The translations under genes were made by a program, and so were the position numbers. Source: a virus. From it: a DNA stretch of 38,840 nt. The notes under the pieces were generated by a model. The model had not been told where the DNA came from. It made no database searches and saw nothing but the letters and a program-made list of their open reading frames with translations. Below are positions 1 through 8,199 of this stretch, one piece after another; position 1 is the first letter of the stretch, and each line of letters begins with the position of its first letter. The stretch lies in the IMG/VR virus record IMGVR_UViG_3300028025_003742, positions 1-38,840 of that record. One strand, given 5' to 3'.

Positions 1-1235
1 ATTCTGGGGTTGGGGCAACGGGCAAGGAAACAGTTTCCCATATTGGAGGTTTTGGATTTTACTTAAATGGTACTGCTGGAGCTACAGGATACTTTTTAGA
101 AATATCAACATATGAAGAAAACTATGATCCTTCAGATCCAAAACAAAACAACATAAAACTTTATAAGGTATCTGGAACAAATAGAGAGCCACAATTACTT
201 GGATATGCTAATGCAAAAATTGGTCCAACTTCAGGAATAAAAGAAATGCCTACGATAAATGAAATTGGAAACACCTCTGATTCGTTTATTACCACATTGT
301 CAATGGATGTAATTATTTCAGGAAATTCAAATACAAGATACTTCAAGGTATGTTTTGAGGGTCAAGAATATTTTACAGCAACAGACAACAGCCCACTAAC
401 ACCAACTAATAATGTTGGAATGTTTGTAAGAGATGATTCAAATGCGGTATATGACTTTATCTATGCTTCTGCTGTTCCAGAGGGAGTATCTCAGTCAATT
501 TCTAGCCCAAGCTTTCTTCCTTCTCCAGACTATAATTTAGAAAGCATTACTCAAAGAAGATATTTTTCTGCATTTGCTTCAGAAATTTTAAATCAGGGAA
601 TTTCTTTATTTTATGAAGATTTTGGAAACGTTGTAAGAGAAGCTAAAAAAATGGAAGTAAGATTCTCGTCTCCTGCTTTCTCAGTACTGCTAATTGAATT
701 AAGTCGTGTAAATCCAAACTATATGGTTAAAGCATTTAAATCAACATCTTTTGGTGCTTCGTTTTGGATATATAACATGTCATCAACAAACATAATGATT
801 GGAAACTCATCAAGCTACCCAGTATTTATATCTGGAATTGTACTTACAGAACTTTCACAATCAAAAGTAGACATAGGAAGTTATCTAGAAAACAGAGATT
901 CTCAGGAAATTATTAATGATCAATTTGAAATAAATAAAAGACTTTATGGAGACCAGTCATTAAATATTTCAGGAAAGTATATTATTGGAAAAGACTATGC
1001 CGAAAGTCTTGCAACTTGGGTTGCTAAGAATTCTTCATCAGAAAAGATTGAGATTAGATCTTCGGTTTTTCCAAACCCACTATTTCAGTTAGGTGATAGA
1101 GTAAAAGTTTTCTATAAAGATAGGGGCTACTGTATAAATCAAATTGAGGATAGGTCATATTGCCTGGCAGCAATAAACTACTCTGTTGATGAAAATGGTA
1201 CCTCTATGGATGTAGAGCTAAGGGAGATGTTGTAA
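1..1235 (+). CDS. Minor tail / tail-tip protein, 5' end cut by window edge
   Basis: The reading frame is open from base 3 to the TAA at 1235, so this is the C-terminal part of a longer gene and not a gene starting at the internal ATG at 246. The first visible residues (GGFGFYLNGT, then GYFLEIS) resemble a jelly-roll or lectin-like (LamG/concanavalin) beta sandwich. The end (FQLGDRVKVFYKDRGYC, then ELREML) resembles the C-terminus of siphovirus tail-tip or minor tail proteins. It is followed immediately by other tail genes, which supports a virion role. A role in tail-tip assembly or host binding is inferred from position and style, not from a decisive motif. Confidence 0.6.
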   Translation, partial: SGVGATGKETVSHIGGFGFYLNGTAGATGYFLEISTYEENYDPSDPKQNNIKLYKVSGTNREPQLLGYANAKIGPTSGIKEMPTINEIGNTSDSFITTLSMDVIISGNSNTRYFKVCFEGQEYFTATDNSPLTPTNNVGMFVRDDSNAVYDFIYASAVPEGVSQSISSPSFLPSPDYNLESITQRRYFSAFASEILNQGISLFYEDFGNVVREAKKMEVRFSSPAFSVLLIELSRVNPNYMVKAFKSTSFGASFWIYNMSSTNIMIGNSSSYPVFISGIVLTELSQSKVDIGSYLENRDSQEIINDQFEINKRLYGDQSLNISGKYIIGKDYAESLATWVAKNSSSEKIEIRSSVFPNPLFQLGDRVKVFYKDRGYCINQIEDRSYCLAAINYSVDENGTSMDVELREML

Positions 1236-1236
1236 T

Positions 1237-1989
1237 ATGCCAGCACAAAAACAAGGTGGAAATAAAAAAAGAGATGATGAAACTCGCAGGGAAACAAAAA
1301 GAACACCACCAAGAATAACAGATCCTGAAACTGCAAGAGAAACAAGAAGAGTTACTCAGCCTAAGAAGCCAAAAAAGACTCAGTATTCAGGACCCTTTGT
1401 AGGATTTGATCCAAGTTCTACTATTACTCTTAAAAGTGGAAAAGGTGATGGCGGTAAAAAGAAAAAGAAAAAGAAAAAGGGTGGAGATGGAGCAGAACCT
1501 GCAAAGGCTCTTCCAGCAGTAGTAACTTCATCTGCGGTTGGCGGTCAAGTCAATCCAAACGTATTTGATGCATACATAGCAGAAATAAGAAGACTAACCT
1601 TAAGGCTTGTTAATAATGCTAAAAATCTTTTGTTTGCTTATGATTTTGAAAGCATTAACTCAGCATCTGACTATTCTTTAGATATAGATAATGCAGCAAA
1701 AACTTATAATACTGTTGTAACCAGAGCACTACCAAGCTCTCCAACATTTAGTTTAAGCAACCTTACTGCACAAGAACTTACAAATCAATTAATAAACGAC
1801 ATAGCTCAAAAGATATCAGACGCTGTTCCTGACTCTACAAGATATGATTATTTTGGATCTTTTGTAAATGGAGAGTGGGATCCTGGATCACCATCATTTT
1901 TGGCAAATCAAGCGAAGTATGATTTAAAGATAAACGTAGCCGTTAATCCAATAATTAGAAATGCTCAAATAAGTCTGTACGAAATCTAA
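1237..1989 (+). CDS. Putative virion protein with basic low-complexity N-terminus
   Basis: 250 residues, starting 2 bases after the preceding stop, with GGGAG about 11 bases upstream. The first ~90 residues are disordered and very basic (many K, R, T, P) and hold a run of eight lysines (residues 74-81) encoded by four perfect AAAAAG copies. From about residue 105 the protein looks folded (VFDAYIAEIRRLTLRLVNNA), with helical heptads and an ending rich in hydrophobic strands. No family is recognised. The position between two tail genes suggests a structural or assembly protein. The basic arm could bind nucleic acid or an acidic surface, which is inference. Confidence 0.55.
   Translation: MPAQKQGGNKKRDDETRRETKRTPPRITDPETARETRRVTQPKKPKKTQYSGPFVGFDPSSTITLKSGKGDGGKKKKKKKKGGDGAEPAKALPAVVTSSAVGGQVNPNVFDAYIAEIRRLTLRLVNNAKNLLFAYDFESINSASDYSLDIDNAAKTYNTVVTRALPSSPTFSLSNLTAQELTNQLINDIAQKISDAVPDSTRYDYFGSFVNGEWDPGSPSFLANQAKYDLKINVAVNPIIRNAQISLYEI
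1456..1479 (+). repeat. Four tandem copies of AAAAAG
   Basis: A perfect 6-base unit is repeated four times inside the gene at 1237-1989. Each unit encodes Lys-Lys, so gain or loss of whole units keeps the frame while changing the length of the lysine run. A/G-rich tandem repeats of this kind are prone to slippage. Confidence 0.85.
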
Positions 1990-1993
1990 CGGG

Positions 1994-2002
1994 TGGTATA
2001 AT
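1994..2002 (+). promoter_or_regulatory. Extended -10 promoter giving a leaderless transcript
   Basis: TGG-TATAAT (extended -10) ends at 2002, exactly six bases before the ATG at 2009. Transcription would start at about the A of the start codon. No Shine-Dalgarno sequence is seen before this ATG and the -35 region is weak. Confidence 0.5.
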
Positions 2003-2008
2003 TATCTT

Positions 2009-4093
2009 ATGTTTTATGGAAAATACAAAGTATATTTAGATGGTAAGTTAGTAGCAGAAAAAGAAAATTCAATCACTAGGGCTGGCAGGTCTATTATTTT
2101 AAAGTCCTTAATGGGGCTTATTCCAAACATTGGTGGATCTATTCAAATAGGTATTGACAATACTACAAATGGAACCATTGACCTAGACTCAACTTCAGCA
2201 ACAACCTCTGGCACAGCTACCACATACACAACACGCTACAACCATCAATATAGGGTTGGAGATGTTGTAAGTATGTCTGGAACTGGTGTTACAGCCTACA
2301 ATCTTTCAAACAGAACAATTCAAACTGTTCCTTCAGCTACAACATTTACAATATTATCTGGTGGAGTTGGAGCAATAACTCCTAGAACTAATGCAGTAAC
2401 AGCAGTTGCACCAGTTCCTACAAGCATTGCAATGACAAACTTTATTGGAAATGCAACAACTACTGTAACGGGAACATCTACAGCAGATCATGGATTAATT
2501 GCTGGAGACATTATTACAATTTCTGGAGCTGGCAATTCTGCAACTATTTCAACTACAAGCGGAACCACAACAGTTTACACTTATAATACTTCAGCTATAC
2601 ATGGTCTATCTGCAGGTAGTATCGTTAGCATTACTGGCAATAGTGTTTCTTCATATAATCGCACAAATGCTACAGTAGCAACTGTTCCAACTCCTACATC
2701 TTTTACAATAAATGTTTCGGGCACTGCTCCTGCTGTTGGTGCAGGTGGAACTGTATCTTCACAACAATTTAGACTTAATGGAACTTGGACTATTGCTTCT
2801 GCACCCACAACAACAACCTTTACTTTTATTGTTTCTTCTGCACCCACTTCTGCGACATTGACTACTGGAATTGGTACAACATCTACAGTTAGGTCTAACA
2901 CATATACTGCAACTGGGCATCCTTTTGCTGTTGGTAATAGCGTAACAATATCTGGATCAAGCGTAGCAGGTTATAATGGAGCATTTACTATTACTTCAGT
3001 GGCAACTGACACATTTACTGTTTTAAATAAAACAATAACAACACCTGTAACCTGGACCTCTGGTCTTGCAACATCAAGAAATAGTATAGTATTAACATCA
3101 CCAACAGTTGTTCCAGGGGCTGGAATGGCTATCACTGGAACCAATATTGCATCAGGCTCAACTATTAGTGCCGTAACTGGAACTGGTCCATATGTCCTTA
3201 CCCTGTCCTCATTGACTAGTGGAACGGTTTCTGGAGATGGTACAATGTCTTCATCTGGAACTGGTACTAATGGTCAGGTAGCACTAGTTACTTCAGCAGA
3301 TGGACTAATACCAAACGATAGGCTTGGATTTAGTGTTGGATCTTCACCAGTCACACTATCTTTCTTAGATAATCTAGGATCCTTTGATGCGATGGTTTTC
3401 AAAACATCAGTTAGTCCAACAGGTCAGCTTGCAGAAGCTTTTAAAATTTATGAACTTGGATTGTTCCCCTATAACTTAAATAACGTAGTTCAAAAGCAAA
3501 CAACATTATTTAATGGTTCTGCTGCGGATGGGTGGATAAATGGATCAACTCCTTTATCTCTTGGAAACAGTCTTACTACCTCAGCCTATATAGACTCAAG
3601 CGTTACAACCTATCCTTTTAGAGTTGGAGATACTGCACTATTTTTGTTTACGGATCAAGCAATAGTTTCAAATACTAGTTTGCTGACTATTGGGGACAAT
3701 GTTTATGGTCAAGAAGATTACCTATCTTTAGCTGTTTCAAAAGCATCAGGAACAACTCCAACTATTTTAGTTAGATTTTATACTAATGATCTTAATTACT
3801 ACACTTTTACCTACACAACATTATCAGCAGACACTTATAAAATTATTAGCAGAAGAAAGAGCCAGGCAATTGCAACTGGAAGTCCAAGTTGGAGTAATAT
3901 TCAAAAGGTGCAAATAAGCTCTACAAGCCCCTGTGCAATTGATGCAATAAGGTTTAATGATAACAATAATTTAGATACAACACAAGGAATGGTTTCAAGA
4001 ACCACCTTAGATCAGCCAATTTTAAAAACCTCAAATCAGGAACTTGATATTGAGTATTACTTAAGTCTGACATTTAACAAAACGGTGACATAA
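2009..4093 (+). CDS. Tail fibre / adhesin with HGL-type beta repeats
   Basis: 694 residues, rich in Thr, Ser, Gly and Ala, with few charges. The N-terminus (MFYGKYKVYLDGKLVAEKEN, residues 1-20) may be the attachment segment. Residues ~70-340 hold a repeated beta module of the form HGL-x2-GD-x-V-x-ISG ... YN ... T(I/V)x(S/T)V ... TFT(I/V), at about 78-115, 160-275 (itself interrupted, see findings) and 300-340. Residues ~356-411 hold a second module (GMAITGTNIASGSTI, then LTLSS-x-T-SGTVSG). The C-terminal ~280 residues are unique and probably form the tip or knob. Translation probably starts on a leaderless transcript. Host binding is inferred; the repeat structure is seen directly. Confidence 0.65.
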   Translation: MFYGKYKVYLDGKLVAEKENSITRAGRSIILKSLMGLIPNIGGSIQIGIDNTTNGTIDLDSTSATTSGTATTYTTRYNHQYRVGDVVSMSGTGVTAYNLSNRTIQTVPSATTFTILSGGVGAITPRTNAVTAVAPVPTSIAMTNFIGNATTTVTGTSTADHGLIAGDIITISGAGNSATISTTSGTTTVYTYNTSAIHGLSAGSIVSITGNSVSSYNRTNATVATVPTPTSFTINVSGTAPAVGAGGTVSSQQFRLNGTWTIASAPTTTTFTFIVSSAPTSATLTTGIGTTSTVRSNTYTATGHPFAVGNSVTISGSSVAGYNGAFTITSVATDTFTVLNKTITTPVTWTSGLATSRNSIVLTSPTVVPGAGMAITGTNIASGSTISAVTGTGPYVLTLSSLTSGTVSGDGTMSSSGTGTNGQVALVTSADGLIPNDRLGFSVGSSPVTLSFLDNLGSFDAMVFKTSVSPTGQLAEAFKIYELGLFPYNLNNVVQKQTTLFNGSAADGWINGSTPLSLGNSLTTSAYIDSSVTTYPFRVGDTALFLFTDQAIVSNTSLLTIGDNVYGQEDYLSLAVSKASGTTPTILVRFYTNDLNYYTFTYTTLSADTYKIISRRKSQAIATGSPSWSNIQKVQISSTSPCAIDAIRFNDNNNLDTTQGMVSRTTLDQPILKTSNQELDIEYYLSLTFNKTVT

Positions 4094-5172
4094 TGGCAGA
4101 GATCAGAATACCAAACTTAACTCCTGGAAAAAGATATAGAATGGTAATAACTACCAATTCTGCTATAAATGGATCTGCTGTTGCAGCAGGTAGCACAAGT
4201 GCTCCTTCAATAGAATTTGTTGTTCCAACATCTCCAGAGTTGCTATCTACATATACCCCAACATACACTGTTACTCCGTATCACTGGGAACATGTTACTT
4301 CAGTAGCAGCAACTCAAGCTCCAGATACTGTTGTTGCTAAAGGCTCCCAGCAAGCTGAGACCACTTATGATTATCCACTAGGTACTGCTGCAACTTCTGG
4401 TCTGCAAGGTTGGAATTATGTTAATAATAGCTGGAACTATATTTTTTATACTGACAAGGATTTAACTGGTCTAGCTGAAAACCTGCCACTTGATGTAACT
4501 ATTTCTAGTTTTGGAGCCAGCTATGATGGTATTTATACTATTAATAGTATTACAACTGGAACATATAAAATAAAAAGCATTACTACTGGAGCTGTTCAAA
4601 ACCTTACTAAAGCCCTTGGTGCAGTTTCAAAGGTCAGAGCAGGAGGAAAGGGAGCCAATGGCACATCAAATACTACAACAAGTAATAATGGTGGTATAAA
4701 ATATACTATTCCAAACAAACCTGCTGCAGATATTAGAACCCCTGGAGCAATAACTGGACCAAGTGAAATTAGATCACCAAGAACAGACCATAATGTTACA
4801 GTTACGCTTCCACAAGAACTAGAAAACTCTGGAATGTTAAAATGGGATATTCGTGGTGGAGTTTGTGATGTTCCAGTATTCTTTTATATTAAAAATGGAA
4901 TTTATTATGGAATGAATGACCAAGTACTATCTGCTACACCATTAAACATTATAACCATGCCAGCAAATATGGTTAAGTCAGCACAAAACTTAAGAGCCAA
5001 TATTGATGGAACCCAAAGGGATACTGCAAGAGATTATAGGTTTACTATTGCAAGATATAAACCAAATGGAAATATTTGGACTGGGTACTGGCTACAAAGA
5101 AGCCAGCTTTTCCCAACAGTTGCTCCAAATATGAATAACGTAATATTTTCAAAAACGGCGGTACTAGCATAA
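4093..5172 (+). CDS. Putative tail/fibre-associated structural protein
   Basis: 359 residues. The ATG overlaps the preceding stop by one base (TAATG), so it is translationally coupled to the fibre gene. The N-terminus (LTPGKRYRMVITTNSAINGS) looks like a fibronectin-III-type strand pattern. Around residues 135-175 there is a degenerate copy of the neighbouring repeat module (LDVTISSFGASYDGIYTINS). A Gly/Asn/Thr-rich linker follows (about 185-205), and the C-terminal half ends with a motif-poor beta domain (YRFTIARYKPNGNIWTGYW). No enzyme motif is visible. A virion or adsorption role is inferred from position and module sharing. Confidence 0.55.
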   Translation: MAEIRIPNLTPGKRYRMVITTNSAINGSAVAAGSTSAPSIEFVVPTSPELLSTYTPTYTVTPYHWEHVTSVAATQAPDTVVAKGSQQAETTYDYPLGTAATSGLQGWNYVNNSWNYIFYTDKDLTGLAENLPLDVTISSFGASYDGIYTINSITTGTYKIKSITTGAVQNLTKALGAVSKVRAGGKGANGTSNTTTSNNGGIKYTIPNKPAADIRTPGAITGPSEIRSPRTDHNVTVTLPQELENSGMLKWDIRGGVCDVPVFFYIKNGIYYGMNDQVLSATPLNIITMPANMVKSAQNLRANIDGTQRDTARDYRFTIARYKPNGNIWTGYWLQRSQLFPTVAPNMNNVIFSKTAVLA

Positions 5173-8100
5173 TGATTAATCAAACATATATTAATAATCA
5201 ACAAAACTTAAATTTACAGCCCCTACTTGGATACAATGTGCCTGATGGATTTAAACTATTAAATACCGATTTATCCTCGTGGACATTTGATGGATTTATT
5301 CCAAAAACAGTAAAAGACCTGCCTATTTGGAATAAGCAAACTGCAGCAATAGACATTTTGCCTGGATATTATGGGTTCCTAATTCTTGATGATAATACTG
5401 TATCTTTACGACCAATACTTAGCGTAACAACCGATCCAGATAATCCATTTATACAAAATATAATTCCTCCAGTACCAACAAACCTAGAAGATGGTGGTCA
5501 AATAATTTCATATTCTAGGGAAGGAAACATAGCCACTTATTTTGGAAACAATGGCTTATCCGCAGGAAATACAGTAAAGGTCTATGGTCTTCCAAACTCA
5601 GAATTTAATTTTAATTCTAAAGTAGTTCTAGATGCAACTGAAGAATACTTTACCGTACAGCTTGATACAAGCGGAACAGTTGAGCCTCAACCAGGAAACA
5701 GTGGAGTATTTTTTATAGTAACATCATTTATTTCAGATTTTATTATTAGATATTTAGATGAAAATAATTATGAGCAGGAGCTAAGACAGCCAGTTGTTAT
5801 TGGCTCTGAAGGATACCCATTAAATAGAATGGAAGTAATCTACGCTGACTGGGAAGATAAAGTTGTTGGTAGCAGTGGCTGGACAATAGATTCTTTTGGA
5901 AACTCAATATTTAACAATGTTGCCGTAAGAGGACTAATTGAAGCAACAGATGGAAATTTTTCTGGAAATCTAACTGTTAACGATGGATCAATGAAGATTG
6001 GTGCAAATGTTTTTTCAAAGAATCAATATCAAATTACAAAAATACAGGTAGCAAGCAATGAGCTAATTATTACAGTGCTAGAAACCCCAACCCTAAGCGT
6101 TGGTGATAGAATAAAAATTTATGGATCAAACAGTCTATCCATAACATCACCAACTGTACCAGTTGGAGAAGCGTCTGTATCTGGTGGTGGAATAGATATA
6201 AATGGAGAGTATTTAGTAATAAATAGAAATGTTACAAATAAAAAAATAACCGTAAGTTTTACTGCAGACAACCTAGCCGAAACAACTGTGTCTGGAAGCC
6301 TTGAGAAAGAAGATTACCATAGCGGTATTCATATTAACACAAACAATTACTGGTATGACAATGGGCTATTTAGTTTAGGCGATGCCCTTGCAAATGTTAC
6401 TTGGAATCCAACCACTGCAACATTAAATATAACTGGAGACGTAACTGCATCTAAAATTAGAGGCTCTGATGTGTACGGTGATTCTTTTCAAATTGGTGGA
6501 AATGAATTTGGTTGGGTAGGATCAGCTGGTGACATTTTTTCTGGAACAGCATCTTCAACATCATATATTAAGTCTGGATTTTATTCAAACCCAATAAGCT
6601 CCTTTGAACAAGAGCTAAATACTGATGGCACTGTAAAAAGAACTAATGCCAATATTTCAGGAAAAATCTCAGCGAGCACAAGAAGCCTGTATGCAGATGT
6701 ATCTAATTTAAGTTCAGCATTAAAGGTAGGCTATCAAATAAAGGTTGGATCAGAATACCTAATTGTTGATCAAATCCTAAGCTCTAGTCTTATTAAATTA
6801 AGGTCTGTACCAAAAACATTTTATCAAAATTATTCATTTACAACCTACTACACAAATACCACCCTTGTTTCACAATTTGAAATATTTACAGAGTTACCAC
6901 AACAACTAGATGACACATACCTATTAACTTTTGAAGGTCCTGCAGACTTAGATTATCATGCAAAAAATATACCAGTAGAACTATCTGCAAATGGAAAAAC
7001 CTACACAACACGATCCATTCCTCCAGTTCAAACTGCTGACGGAAAACCAAAAACATACACTAAAGATTCGCTATATGCATCTCTATCAAATGTGGATAGC
7101 TACAGAAAGCTATCTAACATTAAAAGAATTATTGCGTCCTTATCTGATATTCCTGGCTCCTATTACAATACAAAAATATTTGTTGATGATTCATCTATAT
7201 ACAGCACTGGCGATGTATTCTATATTGAAAACATACCATCCTATTATTCAGACCTTTCATCTTTAAATAGTAGCTATTTCCCAATTATTGAAATTGGAAC
7301 AGATCCTATATATGGAGACTTCTTGTTTGTTTTTGCAGATGGATACTTAAGTTTTACAGGAAATGAATTGAATCAGGAGTTTAAGTCTTTTGCTACATCC
7401 AGTATTGAGGTTTTAGACAAGGTAGTTACAGTAACAATCAACAAGGGTGTCAATGCCAATGATAACCCACACTACGATGTTGGTCAAAAAATTACACTAA
7501 TTGCAAATAATGCCAGAATCATTGACAATAAAATTAATATATACAACAACATTCCCCAAGACAAGAAATATACAAGCAACCCTACAATTACTAATATTGT
7601 TGAGGATTCTTCAAGTTATAAAATATCCTATGTTGAGGATTTAGAAGACACTATAAAAACCTCTATATCTGGAACGGTCTCTTCTTACCCAACCATAGAT
7701 ACAAAAAATTGGGATAATACATATAGCCTAACCATTGGAAGCTCAAATCCAGACAATGCCCCATTTCAAATTGATCAATTTGGTGAAAATGTAAAGATAA
7801 AAAATCTTGAGGTTACGGGTGACGTAACTGGATTTTATTATGATATAATTGAACTGGACGACTTCTCAGGGGCATTTGACGGTAAAAGCAATACCTTTTT
7901 GCCTAGATATAACCAAGAGAAAGTTGTTTTAGATAATCCGTTAAGGCTTGTAATATCTCTTAATGGTGTGGTTCAATCCGCATTTATTAAACATAAAGAG
8001 TATGTTTGGCAAACTGGTTTTCTAGGGTATAAAGGATATACACTTGATGATGATGGAAAAATTAAATTTTCAGAGTCACCACCACCAGGATCTACAATCA

Positions 8101-8183
8101 ATGCGAGAGTTCTTCCAGGACCAACTAAAAACAAGAAGAGCAGGATCTACCCTTTTAAATCGGTAGACATTGCACTAGGATAA
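5172..8183 (+). CDS. Large tail / baseplate-fibre structural protein
   Basis: 1003 residues, starting in a TAATG overlap with the previous gene. It has beta-rich architecture throughout. Degenerate HGL-type modules are seen near residues 110-165 (NNGLSAGNTVKVYGL) and 280-375 (LSVGDRIKIYG, INGEYLVINR). Stretches such as WTIDSFGNSIFNNVAVRG and KIGANVFSKN resemble trimerising tail-tip proteins. The last ~120 residues (DDFSGAFDGKSNTFLP, LVISLNGVVQ, IKFSESPPPGSTI) match a C-terminal module that recurs in structural proteins of aquatic myo- and siphophages. No peptidase or lyase signature is seen. Its likely role is a long central or side fibre. Confidence 0.6.
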   Translation: MINQTYINNQQNLNLQPLLGYNVPDGFKLLNTDLSSWTFDGFIPKTVKDLPIWNKQTAAIDILPGYYGFLILDDNTVSLRPILSVTTDPDNPFIQNIIPPVPTNLEDGGQIISYSREGNIATYFGNNGLSAGNTVKVYGLPNSEFNFNSKVVLDATEEYFTVQLDTSGTVEPQPGNSGVFFIVTSFISDFIIRYLDENNYEQELRQPVVIGSEGYPLNRMEVIYADWEDKVVGSSGWTIDSFGNSIFNNVAVRGLIEATDGNFSGNLTVNDGSMKIGANVFSKNQYQITKIQVASNELIITVLETPTLSVGDRIKIYGSNSLSITSPTVPVGEASVSGGGIDINGEYLVINRNVTNKKITVSFTADNLAETTVSGSLEKEDYHSGIHINTNNYWYDNGLFSLGDALANVTWNPTTATLNITGDVTASKIRGSDVYGDSFQIGGNEFGWVGSAGDIFSGTASSTSYIKSGFYSNPISSFEQELNTDGTVKRTNANISGKISASTRSLYADVSNLSSALKVGYQIKVGSEYLIVDQILSSSLIKLRSVPKTFYQNYSFTTYYTNTTLVSQFEIFTELPQQLDDTYLLTFEGPADLDYHAKNIPVELSANGKTYTTRSIPPVQTADGKPKTYTKDSLYASLSNVDSYRKLSNIKRIIASLSDIPGSYYNTKIFVDDSSIYSTGDVFYIENIPSYYSDLSSLNSSYFPIIEIGTDPIYGDFLFVFADGYLSFTGNELNQEFKSFATSSIEVLDKVVTVTINKGVNANDNPHYDVGQKITLIANNARIIDNKINIYNNIPQDKKYTSNPTITNIVEDSSSYKISYVEDLEDTIKTSISGTVSSYPTIDTKNWDNTYSLTIGSSNPDNAPFQIDQFGENVKIKNLEVTGDVTGFYYDIIELDDFSGAFDGKSNTFLPRYNQEKVVLDNPLRLVISLNGVVQSAFIKHKEYVWQTGFLGYKGYTLDDDGKIKFSESPPPGSTINARVLPGPTKNKKSRIYPFKSVDIALG

Positions 8184-8199
8184 AAGGAGAAATTATAAT

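Noticed and set aside
246-1235. Tail gene beginning at the ATG at 246
   Set aside because: The same frame is open without a stop back to base 3, and the upstream residues read as good protein, so the gene starts before the window.
8194-8199. TATAAT directly before the ATG at 8200 as a promoter
   Set aside because: It touches the start codon, so a start point would fall inside the gene, and a good AGGAGA ribosome site shows translation from an upstream transcript.
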